DNA of 64,000 bases. Origin: Verrucomicrobiaceae bacterium. GTDB taxonomy: Bacteria > Verrucomicrobiota > Verrucomicrobiia > Verrucomicrobiales > Verrucomicrobiaceae. The stretch spans positions 62,001-126,000 of the forward strand of contig JAEUHK010000085.1 in assembly GCA_016795465.1 (NCBI GenBank), written 5' to 3'. Positions 52,219 to 62,193 of this stretch are shown here, piece after piece (positions within the stretch are counted from its first letter, which is position 1; every line of letters starts with the position of its first letter). The translations under genes were made by a program, and so were the position numbers. The notes below the pieces were generated by a model that saw nothing but the letters and a program-made list of their open reading frames with translations, ran no database searches and had not been told where the DNA came from.

Positions 52219-52664
52219 GCTTGGGATGCCTTCATTTGATCACGACGACCGTCCGCATAGGCGGTGAAGACGGCTTTGATCTCATCGCGCACGCGGCGGA
52301 AGACGTTCATGATCTCTTCCTCGCTGCCGGTGGCGTGGGCGGGGTCGTCGAAGGGCCAGTGATGGCGGTTGAGCTGGCCGGGATACATCGGGCAGGCCTG
52401 GTCGGCATTACCGCAAACGGTGATGACGGTCTCCACGTCGCGGACGAGGAAGTCGTTCATGTGCTTGCTCGTGTGCGCCGAGATGTCGATGCCGATTTCG
52501 GCCATCGCCTTGATGCCGAGCGGATGCACGTAGCCCGCGGGCTTCGATCCGGCGCTGGCGACTTCGAGGATGTCGCCCGCGACATGGCGCAGCAGGCCTT
52601 CGGCAAGGTGGGAACGGCAGGAATTGCCGGTGCAGAGGATGAGGATGAGGGGTTTGGTGGGCAT
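52215..52664 (-). CDS. arsC: Arsenate reductase, LMW-phosphatase/thioredoxin-coupled type
   Basis: Reduces arsenate to arsenite (149 aa). The P-loop CTGNSCR (Cys11 to Arg17) is the LMW protein tyrosine phosphatase C-x5-R signature, and DPAH follows in PFDDPAHATGSEE. The resolving pair Cys84/Cys91 in VCGNADQACPM has the 7-residue spacing of the thioredoxin-coupled ArsC of Staphylococcus/Bacillus type, so thioredoxin is the likely reductant. It is coupled to the aquaporin gene by ATGA. Its start is preceded on the coding strand by a TTCGTCATTC array and a pyrimidine-rich CCCCTCCCCTTTCTTCCC leader. Confidence 0.95.
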   Translation of the reverse strand: MPTKPLILILCTGNSCRSHLAEGLLRHVAGDILEVASAGSKPAGYVHPLGIKAMAEIGIDISAHTSKHMNDFLVRDVETVITVCGNADQACPMYPGQLNRHHWPFDDPAHATGSEEEIMNVFRRVRDEIKAVFTAYADGRRDQMKASQA

Positions 52665-52680
52665 GGGAAGAAAGGGGAGG

Positions 52681-52783
52681 GGAATGTCGAATGACGAATT
52701 TAGAATGACGAATGAATGACGAAGTCAGTGGGCTGTTGGGGCTTGGGCATTCATTCGTCATTCATCATTCTGGTTTCGTCATT
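52681..52783. repeat. TTCGTCATTC arrays in inverted arrangement, site 4 (arsC leader)
   Basis: GAATGACGA units (52681-52724) and CATTCGTCATTC units (52748-52783) face each other across a 23-base spacer between the DUF6428-like gene and arsC. On the coding strand the promoter-proximal arm contains the core AATGACGAAACCAGAATGA also found at 25279. Confidence 0.8.
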
Positions 52784-52790
52784 TTGAGCG

Positions 52791-53264
52791 CTAGCAGCAC
52801 TTCGAGCCGGGTGTGCAGCATGAAACAGGTTGTGGAGCCGGAGCGCACTCGCCGGGAAGGCAAATGCCTCGCGCGAGGCAGTCGGTGTGTTTCCAGCCGC
52901 AGCGGAAGGCGAGCGAGCCGTCGATGATCTCGGCGCTTTCGACGGGGAATTGGGCCACGACGCCGTCTTCGTATTCGATTTCGACGGGCAGCTCGTGATG
53001 CGGGAGCACATCGCCCGCTTTATCGAAGATGGCAGCTAGTTTGCCGGCGAAGAGGCGATGATCGACGTCGTCGTGCACCCAGGTTTGCAGCAAACAAGTC
53101 TCCAGCGTGCGACGCGTGCCGCCGCAGTCGATGAAGCGCTTCGTGACGTGGCCCACCTCGGTGATGTGGAAGTGGGCGGGGATCAATCCGCCGTCGGGGA
53201 GGACGAAGGCGAGCGGTTTGTCGGCGTGGGAGCGGAGTTGGGTGAGGAATTCAGCGATGGTCAT
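52791..53264 (-). CDS. DUF6428-like cysteine-rich protein of the arsenic cluster
   Basis: A 157-residue soluble protein. The fold part (MTIAEFLTQLRSHADKPLAF; AHFHITEVGHVTKRFIDCGG; CLLQTWVHDDVDHRL) matches what I recall of the DUF6428 family, often found beside arsR/arsC. The C-terminal 35 residues are strikingly Cys-rich (RCGWKHTDCLARGICLPGEC, then CC...KCC), which suggests binding of a thiophilic metalloid. It is 6 bases downstream of arsR, so it is in the same operon. Role unproven: arsenite carrier, chaperone or sensor. Confidence 0.75.
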   Translation of the reverse strand: MTIAEFLTQLRSHADKPLAFVLPDGGLIPAHFHITEVGHVTKRFIDCGGTRRTLETCLLQTWVHDDVDHRLFAGKLAAIFDKAGDVLPHHELPVEIEYEDGVVAQFPVESAEIIDGSLAFRCGWKHTDCLARGICLPGECAPAPQPVSCCTPGSKCC

Positions 53265-53270
53265 GGGAAA

Positions 53271-53579
53271 TCAGCAGCAGGTGGTTTTTTTGCCGCCGCA
53301 GGCCAGCCGGTCCACGCAGCGGAGAAAGTCGCCAAGGCAGTCGCAGGCGAGCGAGTAGTAGATGTTCAGGCCGCGCTTCTCGCAGTTCAGCACGCCGGCC
53401 TCGCGCATGAGCGTGAGATGCTTCGAAACCGTGGACATGTCCGCGCCGACGAGGTCCTTCAGGTCGCACACGCACATTTCGCCCTTCATGAGCGACTCCG
53501 CGATGAGCAGGCGGGACGGATGCCCCAGCGCCTTGATCACAGCGGCACGGTCTTCGAGCTTTTTCTTGGTGGCGGGCAT
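53271..53579 (-). CDS. arsR: Arsenic-responsive repressor ArsR
   Basis: A 102-residue ArsR/SmtB winged-helix repressor. Helix-turn-helix MSTVSKHLTLMREAGVL is preceded by the metalloid site EMCVCDLKDLV, with Cys36 and Cys38 in the classic E(L/M)CVCDL position. The C-terminal end has additional cysteines (LACDCLGDFLRC, LACGG, TTCC), which may give extra As(III) ligands. It is the first gene of the minus-strand ars operon. A perfect palindrome lies 1 base before its start codon, consistent with autorepression. Confidence 0.94.
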   Translation of the reverse strand: MPATKKKLEDRAAVIKALGHPSRLLIAESLMKGEMCVCDLKDLVGADMSTVSKHLTLMREAGVLNCEKRGLNIYYSLACDCLGDFLRCVDRLACGGKKTTCC

Positions 53580-53580
53580 C

Positions 53581-53602
53581 TATTTGGCGAAATAGCCAAA
53601 TA
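53581..53602. promoter_or_regulatory. ArsR operator between arsR and arsD
   Basis: A perfect palindrome TATTTGGC-N6-GCCAAATA lies in the 94-base divergent spacer, 1 base upstream of the arsR ATG. Its ATTTG...CAAAT core is like known ArsR/SmtB operators. It probably controls arsR and, divergently, arsD-arsA. Confidence 0.75.
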
Positions 53603-53673
53603 AAGCAGGCGGGCAACAAGTTTCGCTCAGTGACGTAGCTTTACTTGCTCACGAACCGCACGAGCCTCCTGCA

Positions 53674-53999
53674 ATGAAAACCATCCAGGTCTTTGATCCT
53701 CCCATGTGCTGCTCCACCGGCATCTGCGGGCCGAGTGTCGATCCCGATCTCGTGAACTTCGCCGCGATGCTCTCGCAGCTCGCGAACATGGGCGTGAAGA
53801 TTGAGCGCCAGAACCTCGGCCAGCAGCCGATGGCCTTCGCGAAGCATCCGGTCGTGAAGGAGTTGCTGCAAAAAGAGGGCACCGGAGTGCTGCCGCTCAT
53901 TTTTCTCGATGGCGCGATCTACCAAAAGGGCCGCTATCTGAATCACGACGAGCGCCCGGTCTTCTTCCGCGCTGCGCTGGGCCAGGAGGAGCACGCGTC

Positions 54000-54003
<4 letters not shown>
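53674..54003 (+). CDS. arsD: Arsenite metallochaperone ArsD
   Basis: Carries As(III) to ArsA and is a weak trans-acting repressor (109 aa). The thioredoxin-like fold starts MKTIQVFDPPMCCSTGICG with Cys12, Cys13 and Cys18 exactly as in the ArsD of plasmid R773. The C-terminal vicinal Cys pairs of R773 ArsD are absent, as in many chromosomal ArsDs. Its stop overlaps the arsA start by four bases (ATGA). Confidence 0.95.
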
Positions 54004-55844
<1,841 letters not shown>

Positions 55845-56711
55845 AGTGCGACGCATGCCGGAAACCCAGTTCGAACGCGATTTCCTTCAGCGTGCCATTC
55901 CCCGCGAGCACCCGCTCCCGCGCCGCATCGAGCCGACGCTTCTCCAAATAGCGCCGCAGGCTCGTGCCGAGGTGCTGTTGCAGCAGTTGATCCGCACGGC
56001 GCAGGCCCAAACCGAAGCCCGGCGGCAAACTCGGTGTCGTTTGATCGAGCGGACGTGAGTCCAGCCACGCGATGAGCTGCTCCACGCGACCTCGACGCCC
56101 TTTCGCCGCCACACGCGGCTCCGGCTCGATGCCGTTTTGATGCAGCACCGCACTCCAAACCGCGAACCACTCCAAAAACGCCGCCTCACGCGCCGACCAC
56201 GTCGCGAGTGAGTGCGTCGCAGGCTTCACCGCCTCGCGAAACGTCACCGCTTCGCGACCGCGATGCACGCAGCGGAAGAGTTCCATCGTCGCCGTGCGCA
56301 GCGCGGTCGATTTCGCGGCGAAATTCAGCCCGCGCCGAAACACCGGCCGTTCATCCGGCCACTGGCAGCGAAAACCGACCGACAGCAACCGCGTGCCCGG
56401 CGCAAACCAATGCTGCCTCGGCCCCGGTGCCGAGAAAAACGCCTCGCCACGCTTCACGACGAACTCTTTCCCATCCGCCCGAATCCGCCCGCTGCCCTGC
56501 TCGATGAAAAACACCCCCGCCGGCACCGGAATTTCCGCCGACCACACCCCGCACACCGGCACCGCCCCACGATACACCCACAGCCACTCCCAGCGCAGGC
56601 TGCGCCAGGCATCGGCAGTGAATTCGGGTGGTCGGGGCATGTGTAAGTGATTTCCGTTTAGCATAACACACGGTGGTTGTCGGTGTCGCCGACTTCAGCT
56701 TTGCTAGGCGA

Positions 56712-59063
56712 ATGAAGACCAACCTTCTCGCCCTGTCTCTTTTTGCCGGAATCGCCCTCGCGCAGGAGCCGCGCAACATCAGTGGCATCTATCCGTCGCT
56801 GGCCATGTTCAACAACGAGGGCGAGTGCGGTACGGGGGCGGTGGTGCCTTGGGCAGATCGGCTCTGGGTCATCACGTATGGGCCGCATCTGCCGTTCGGA
56901 TCGAGCGACAAACTTTACGAGATCACGCCGGACTTGAAGCAAGTCGTGCGACCGGAAAGCGTCGGCGGCACACCGGCGAACCGCATGATCCATGACGAGT
57001 CGCAGCAGCTTTTCATCGGGCCGTATGTCATCGATGCAGAGCGTAAAGTGCGCGTCATCCCGCCCTACATCATGCCAGGCCGTCTCACCGGCAATGCGCG
57101 GCACCTGACCGATCCTGCGGGCAAGATCTACTACGCCACGATGGAGGAAGGCCTCTACGAGGTCGATGTGAAGTCGCTCGCCGTGAAAAACTTCATCCGC
57201 GACGGCAACGGCATCAAAAAAGACTTCAAGGTCGAGACACCACTCTCCAAGCTCGACTCCCAACTGCCCGGCTACCACGGCAAAGGCCTGTATTCGAGCC
57301 AAGGCCGCGTCATCTACGCGAACAACGGCGACCGCGACAAGCGCGTGCTCACCGATCCCACCACGCCTAGCGGCGCGCTTGGCGAATGGACCGGCAGCGG
57401 CGACTGGCAGCTCGTGCGCCGCAATCAATTCACCGAAGTCACCGGCCCCGGCGGCATTCACGGCAGCGACCCGAATGCTCCCGTGTGGAGCATCGGCTGG
57501 GATGCGAAGTCGCTCATCCTCATGGTGCTCGATAGTGATGCGGGCACTCCTGCCCGCTCAACTTGGAAATCCTTCCGCCTCCCGAAAGTCAGCCACAGCT
57601 ACGACGGCGCGCACGGTTGGAACACCGAATGGCCGCGCATCCGCGACATCGGCGAAGACAACCTGCTCATGACCATGCACGGCGCGTTCTGGAGCTTCCC
57701 GAAGACCTTTTCCGCGTCGAACACGAACGGCATCCGCGCCCGCAGCGCCTACTTGAAGGTCATCGGCGACTTCACGCGCTGGAACGACCGCCTCGTCTTC
57801 GGCTGCGATGACTCCGCGAAGTCCGAGTTCCTCAACAAGCGCAAAGTCAAAGGCGGCATCGACAGCATCGGCCAGTCGCAGAGCAATCTGTGGTTCACCA
57901 GCCCCGACACGCCCGGCAAACTCGGCCCCGCGCACGCCAGCGGCGCGGTGTGGCTGCACGACAGCGTCAAAGCGGGCGATTTGAGCGATCCCTTCCTCGT
58001 CGCCGGTTGGAAGCATCGCAGCGTGTGGCACATCGACCATGCCACCGGTGAATCGAAGCGCGTCGCGATCACTGGCGACGACGAATGGCTGCGCGTGAAG
58101 GCCGAAAAAGACTCCAAAGACTTCAGCGTGCTCATCACGCTCTCGAATGGCGAATCCCGCACCACCGAGCCCGATGCTATTTTCGACGGCATCGCCCGAA
58201 TCGGCGATGAAAACGCCCAAACCGGCCTTTTCCGCCCTCGCGGCGAAAACAAGCGCACGCTGAGTTTCGCGACGAAAGACGGCTACTACGAGATGGGAGC
58301 CGATTTGGCCCTCAAACGCGTCGAAGACGCCAAAGCGAAGGCCTTTGTCGAAAAAGCCGTCGCGTTGCCGAAGAACGTCATCACGCTCGATGAGGCCAGC
58401 GTGCTCGTCGTCGATGATCGCGGCCGTCGCTGGCGTCTCCCGCGTGCCTCAAAGGCCTACGACGCCGCCACAAAGGCAGGCGAGCTGCGCATCTGCCGTG
58501 AGGTCGCCACCGAGCGCGACATGCTCAGCGCCTGCGGCACCTTCTTCGAACTGCCCGCCGAAAACGCCGACGGCTTCGCGAAGATCCGCCCCATCTGCTC
58601 GCACAACCTGCGCGTCACCGACTTCGGCGGCTACCGCGGCCTCTTCATCATGAGCGGCATCAAACCGGATGCCAAAGCCAGCGATCACATCCTCCGCAGC
58701 GATGACGGCAAAGCCGCCCTTTGGGCCGGAGCCATCGACGACCTCTGGAAACTCGGCAAACCCCGCGGCGAAGGCGGCCCGTGGAAGGCCACGAAGGTCA
58801 AAGCCGGTCAAAAGAGCGATCCTTACCTCATGTGGGCCTACGATCAGCGCACGCTGACGCTCAGCCACGATCAAAACGAGCCCGTGAGCTTCCACATCGA
58901 GCTCGACCTCACCGGCACCGGCCTCTGGGTCACCCACAAACACCACGAAGTCTCCCCCGGCGAAGAAACCGCCCTCACCTTCGACCCCGCCGTGCAAGTC
59001 CGCTGGCTCCGCGTCACCGCCGACAAAGCCTGCGCCGCGACGGCGTGGCTGAAGTATGAGTGA
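56712..59063 (+). CDS. Large secreted protein of unknown function
   Basis: A 783-residue exported protein with signal peptide MKTNLLALSLFAGIALAQ. The start is set by that peptide and an earlier ATG at 56673 is rejected. The first half has propeller-like strands (RLWVITYGPHLPFGSSDKLYEI, KIYYATMEEGLYEVDVKSL, QSNLWFTSPDTPGKLGP). The end is strand-rich, with SFHIELDLTGTGLWVTHKHHEVSPGEE and RWLRVTADKACAATAWLKYE. The 18-bp dispersed hairpin at 57540 lies in frame (SDAGTPARST). Its GTG-A overlap with the next frame may couple it to trpC, but trpC more likely starts 51 bases later. The family is not recognised. Confidence 0.72.
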   Translation: MKTNLLALSLFAGIALAQEPRNISGIYPSLAMFNNEGECGTGAVVPWADRLWVITYGPHLPFGSSDKLYEITPDLKQVVRPESVGGTPANRMIHDESQQLFIGPYVIDAERKVRVIPPYIMPGRLTGNARHLTDPAGKIYYATMEEGLYEVDVKSLAVKNFIRDGNGIKKDFKVETPLSKLDSQLPGYHGKGLYSSQGRVIYANNGDRDKRVLTDPTTPSGALGEWTGSGDWQLVRRNQFTEVTGPGGIHGSDPNAPVWSIGWDAKSLILMVLDSDAGTPARSTWKSFRLPKVSHSYDGAHGWNTEWPRIRDIGEDNLLMTMHGAFWSFPKTFSASNTNGIRARSAYLKVIGDFTRWNDRLVFGCDDSAKSEFLNKRKVKGGIDSIGQSQSNLWFTSPDTPGKLGPAHASGAVWLHDSVKAGDLSDPFLVAGWKHRSVWHIDHATGESKRVAITGDDEWLRVKAEKDSKDFSVLITLSNGESRTTEPDAIFDGIARIGDENAQTGLFRPRGENKRTLSFATKDGYYEMGADLALKRVEDAKAKAFVEKAVALPKNVITLDEASVLVVDDRGRRWRLPRASKAYDAATKAGELRICREVATERDMLSACGTFFELPAENADGFAKIRPICSHNLRVTDFGGYRGLFIMSGIKPDAKASDHILRSDDGKAALWAGAIDDLWKLGKPRGEGGPWKATKVKAGQKSDPYLMWAYDQRTLTLSHDQNEPVSFHIELDLTGTGLWVTHKHHEVSPGEETALTFDPAVQVRWLRVTADKACAATAWLKYE
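57540..57557. repeat. Dispersed 18-bp hairpin, copy 4, inside the secreted-protein gene
   Basis: GCGGGCA-CTCC-TGCCCGC, a perfect 7-bp stem with the same CTCC loop as copies 1 and 2. It is in frame in the gene at 56712. Confidence 0.75.
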
Positions 59064-59113
59064 GCGAAAGACGGGTTGCGCGATCGCCCACTTCCCCCAC
59101 TGTGGCGGCCCTC

Positions 59114-59908
59114 ATGAACAAACTGGACGAAATCATCGCCCAAAAGCATCTCGAAGTGCAGCGCCTCCTGCCGCGTGCGGAGAAACTGCGTGCCGCCGCC
59201 GCGCTGCGGGATGACGTGCGCTCGTTTTACGATGCCCTGCGTGCCGATCCCACCCGCCTGAGCATGATCGCCGAGGTGAAGCGTGCCTCGCCCTCCGCTG
59301 GAACCATCGCGGCGGACTTTGATCCGCTCACGATTGCCCGTGGCTATGAAAAAGCGGGCGCGAATGCGCTCTCGGTGCTCACGGACGAAATGTATTTCCA
59401 GGGCCGTCTGGAGTATCTCACGCTCATTCGCGAGCAGGTGGACATTCCGTGCCTGCGGAAGGATTTCATCATTCACGAGGCGCAGATCTTTGAGGCCGTC
59501 GTGGCCGGCGCGGATGCCATCCTGCTGATCGTGGCCGCTTTGGACCAGCCGACGCTGGAGCACCTGCTGGAGGTGGCGCATACCTTCCAGCTCGATGCGC
59601 TCGTCGAGGTGCATGACCTGCCGGAGCTTGAGCGTGCCCTCGCGACCGACGCCCGCATCATCGGCGTGAACAATCGCAACTTGAAGCACTTCACCGTGGA
59701 CCTCGGCACGACCGAAAAACTGGCCGAAGAAGTGCCGGATGATGTCGTGCTGGTGGCCGAGAGCGGCATCAAGACGGTGGCGGACGCCCAACGTCTCGCC
59801 GAGGCCGGTGCGGACGCTTTGCTCGTTGGCGAGACATTGATGCGCAGCCCGAACATCATGGTGGATCTGCCTGCGCTGCGTGTGCCGGTGGCACCGAGGG
59901 ATGCGTGA
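59114..59908 (+). CDS. trpC: Indole-3-glycerol phosphate synthase
   Basis: Closes the indole ring in tryptophan synthesis (264 aa, TIM barrel, cytoplasmic). Hallmarks are MIAEVKRASPSAGTI (substrate-binding Lys and SPS), LSVLTDEMYFQG, CLRKDFIIHEAQI (catalytic Lys), IGVNNRNLKHF and LVAESGI. The ATG at 59114 (MNKLDEIIAQK) gives the usual length; a GTG at 59060 would add 18 residues without family match. No other trp gene is adjacent, so the pathway genes are dispersed. A C-rich stretch (CACTTCCCCCAC) precedes the start. Confidence 0.95.
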   Translation: MNKLDEIIAQKHLEVQRLLPRAEKLRAAAALRDDVRSFYDALRADPTRLSMIAEVKRASPSAGTIAADFDPLTIARGYEKAGANALSVLTDEMYFQGRLEYLTLIREQVDIPCLRKDFIIHEAQIFEAVVAGADAILLIVAALDQPTLEHLLEVAHTFQLDALVEVHDLPELERALATDARIIGVNNRNLKHFTVDLGTTEKLAEEVPDDVVLVAESGIKTVADAQRLAEAGADALLVGETLMRSPNIMVDLPALRVPVAPRDA

Positions 59909-59922
59909 AGAGGGAAGGGGGA

Positions 59923-59986
59923 CTGGAGTGGTGGAATGATGGAGTGGTGGTCCAATCCCCATTTCTCCAGCACTCCATGACTCCAG
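59923..59986. repeat. CTGGAGTGGTGG / CACTCCATGACTCCAG inverted repeat
   Basis: Tandem TGGAGTGGTGG units (59923-59950) pair with CTCCAGCACTCCATGACTCCAG (59965-59986) in the spacer after trpC. It is related to the TTGGAGTG tract at 48905. It has no T-run, so it is not an ordinary terminator. Confidence 0.65.
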
Positions 59987-60051
59987 TTGGTTTGATGGCT
60001 TGTTGAAATGAAGTGTCGGCCAGGGGCGTTCTTTGCGCCCTCTTTGACCAC

Positions 60052-61611
60052 ATGAAACGTCTCTCGATCCTCTCTCTCCTCGCGTTCGCGGCCGCCGCGC
60101 ACGCGGAAATCAAACTCCCCGCCATCATCGGGGACAACATGGTGCTTCAGCAGAAGCAAACGAACCCGATCTGGGGCTGGGACACGCCCGGCACGAAGGT
60201 CACCGTGACCTTCAATGGCCAAACCAAGACCGGCGAGGCCGATGCGCAGGGCAAGTGGACCGTGAAGCTCGATCCCGTGCCTGCCAACGCAAAGCCCGCG
60301 ACGATGGGCATCAAGGGCACGAACAAGGTGGAACTCAAAAACATCCTCGTCGGCGAGGTTTGGATCTGCTCCGGCCAGTCGAACATGCAGTGGAGCGTCT
60401 CGCAGAGCTATGACGCCGATTTGGAGATCGCCACGGCGAAGTTCCCGAACATCCGCCTCATCTCCGTGCCGCAGGTCGGCACGCAGGAGCCGCAGAACGA
60501 CTTCAAAGGCGCGTGGGCGGAGTGCTCGCCGGCCAATGTGGGCGAGTTCAGCGGTGTGGGCTTTTTCTTCGGTCGCACGCTGCATCAGACGCTCGATGTG
60601 CCGGTCGGTCTCATCGACAACGCCTGGGGCGGCAGCGCCGCGGAAGCTTGGGTGCGCCGCGATGTGCTGGAGAAAGATGCCCGCTTCAAAACCCTCATGG
60701 ACGGCTGGGTGACGCGTGAGAAGGATCTCTCCAGCGACGCTGCGAAGCAGAAATACGAAACCGCCCTCGCCGCTTGGAAAAAGCGTGCCGAAGAGGCCAA
60801 GGCGAAAAAGGTCGAATTCCGCGAGCGTGCTCCGCAGAGCCCGCAGCAGCAGCTTTCCGGCAACAGCCGCCCCGGCAACATCTACAACGGCGTTTTGCTC
60901 CCCACCATCGGCTACGGGATCAAAGGCGCCATCTGGTATCAGGGCGAGAGCAATGCCTCCCGCGCTTATGAATACGGCTACCTCTTCCCGCTCATGATCC
61001 AGCATTGGCGCGACGAGTGGAAGCAGGGTGATTTCCCCTTCTACTGGGTGCAACTCGCCGACTTCATGGCAGAGAAGCCCGAGCCCGGCGACAGCTCCTG
61101 GGCCGAACTCCGTGAAAGCCAGACGAAGACGCAAAACGCCATCAAAAACGGCGGCCAGGCCGTCATCATCGACATCGGCGAAGGCCGCGACATCCACCCG
61201 CGCAACAAGCGTGACGTCGCTGATCGCCTCGTGCGTCTCGCGCTCGCCAAAGACTACGGCGTCAAGATTCCGTATCGCAGCCCCGAGTACAAGAGCGTCG
61301 AAATCCAGGGCAACAAAGCCATCGTCACTCTCGATACCTTCGGCAGCAGCCTTTACACCTTCGACGTGACCGAAGTGAAAGGCCTCGCCGTCTGCGGCGC
61401 AGACAAAAAATGGGTCTGGGCCACCGGCAAGCTCGTCGGAGCCGACAAGATCGAAGTCACCGCCCCCGGCGTCGCGAAGCCCGTCGCCGTGCGCTATGCG
61501 TGGAGCGACAATCCGGTGTGCAATCTTTTCAGCAAAGAAGGCCTGCCCGTCACGCCTTTCCGCACGGATGACTTCCCGATGACGACCAAACCGGTCGCAC
61601 CGGCGAAGTGA
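60052..61611 (+). CDS. Sialate O-acetylesterase-like SGNH hydrolase
   Basis: An exported carbohydrate esterase (519 aa) with signal peptide MKRLSILSLLAFAAAAHA. The N-terminal beta domain begins EIKLPAIIGDNMVLQQ, the usual start in this family. The catalytic Ser is in WICSGQSNMQW, IDNAWGGSAAEAW and IWYQGESNASRAYEY are the next blocks, and Asp/His are in GEGRDIHPRNKRDVADRL. It removes acetyl groups from sialic acid or other sugars in the periplasm; the exact sugar is open. The start is set by the signal peptide. A terminator follows. Confidence 0.9.
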   Translation: MKRLSILSLLAFAAAAHAEIKLPAIIGDNMVLQQKQTNPIWGWDTPGTKVTVTFNGQTKTGEADAQGKWTVKLDPVPANAKPATMGIKGTNKVELKNILVGEVWICSGQSNMQWSVSQSYDADLEIATAKFPNIRLISVPQVGTQEPQNDFKGAWAECSPANVGEFSGVGFFFGRTLHQTLDVPVGLIDNAWGGSAAEAWVRRDVLEKDARFKTLMDGWVTREKDLSSDAAKQKYETALAAWKKRAEEAKAKKVEFRERAPQSPQQQLSGNSRPGNIYNGVLLPTIGYGIKGAIWYQGESNASRAYEYGYLFPLMIQHWRDEWKQGDFPFYWVQLADFMAEKPEPGDSSWAELRESQTKTQNAIKNGGQAVIIDIGEGRDIHPRNKRDVADRLVRLALAKDYGVKIPYRSPEYKSVEIQGNKAIVTLDTFGSSLYTFDVTEVKGLAVCGADKKWVWATGKLVGADKIEVTAPGVAKPVAVRYAWSDNPVCNLFSKEGLPVTPFRTDDFPMTTKPVAPAK

Positions 61612-61634
61612 GCCGATTCGAGAGCTTCTGAGCC

Positions 61635-61664
61635 AAGCCGGAGACCGAAAGTCTCCGGCTTTTT
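61635..61664 (+). terminator. Rho-independent terminator after the esterase gene
   Basis: A stem AAGCCGGAGAC / GTCTCCGGCTT with a CGAAA loop runs into TTTT, 24 bases after the stop. Confidence 0.85.
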
Positions 61665-61703
61665 GCTGGTCAATCACCTCCGAGGCGTCGTATCCTCGCC
61701 CGC

Positions 61704-62069
61704 ATGGAAAACAGCGCCCTTCCTCCGTCCTTGCCTCCGCGTCCGGTTGCCACCCAGGATGACAAGACTCTCGGCATCGTGATGCATTTGCTCTGCATCG
61801 TCGGCTTTCCCGTGATCGGGCCGCTGATCGTCTGGCTGATGAAAAAAGACCAAAGCCCCTACCTCGACGCCCAGGGCCGCGAGCTGCTGAACTTCCAGCT
61901 TTCGTATTTCATCTATGCGTTGATCTCGCTGGTGCTCGTGGCCGTGCTCATCGGCATCCCGCTGCTTTTTGCCGTGGGCATCGCCTCGCTGGTGTTCACC
62001 ATCATCGGCATCGTAAAGGCCTCCGAGGGGCAGGTGTATCGCTTCCCGCTGTGCATTCGCCTGCTGTGA
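61704..62069 (+). CDS. DUF4870 family membrane protein
   Basis: A 121-residue protein with a Pro-rich N-terminus and three TM segments (LGIVMHLLCIVGFPVIGPLIVWLM; FQLSYFIYALISLVLVAVLIG; LLFAVGIASLVFTIIGIVKA). The loop KKDQSPYLDAQGRELLNFQLS and the end YRFPLCIRLL are the DUF4870 signature. Function unknown. Confidence 0.9.
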   Translation: MENSALPPSLPPRPVATQDDKTLGIVMHLLCIVGFPVIGPLIVWLMKKDQSPYLDAQGRELLNFQLSYFIYALISLVLVAVLIGIPLLFAVGIASLVFTIIGIVKASEGQVYRFPLCIRLL

Positions 62070-62193
62070 GGCACGGAACAAGCTGCCAGCAGGCTCCGGG
62101 CGGGCTTTTCTTGGGCTCATCTTGACCATGCCTTGACCTGTCCGCCGCCCTTTTTACCTCTCACGCCCTCAAAACCGCCTTTCCCCGCCTCTC

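Noticed and set aside
59060..59113. An upstream GTG start for trpC overlapping the previous gene.
   Set aside because: The added 18 residues (MSERRVARSPTSPT...) do not fit the family, and the ATG at 59114 gives the standard length.
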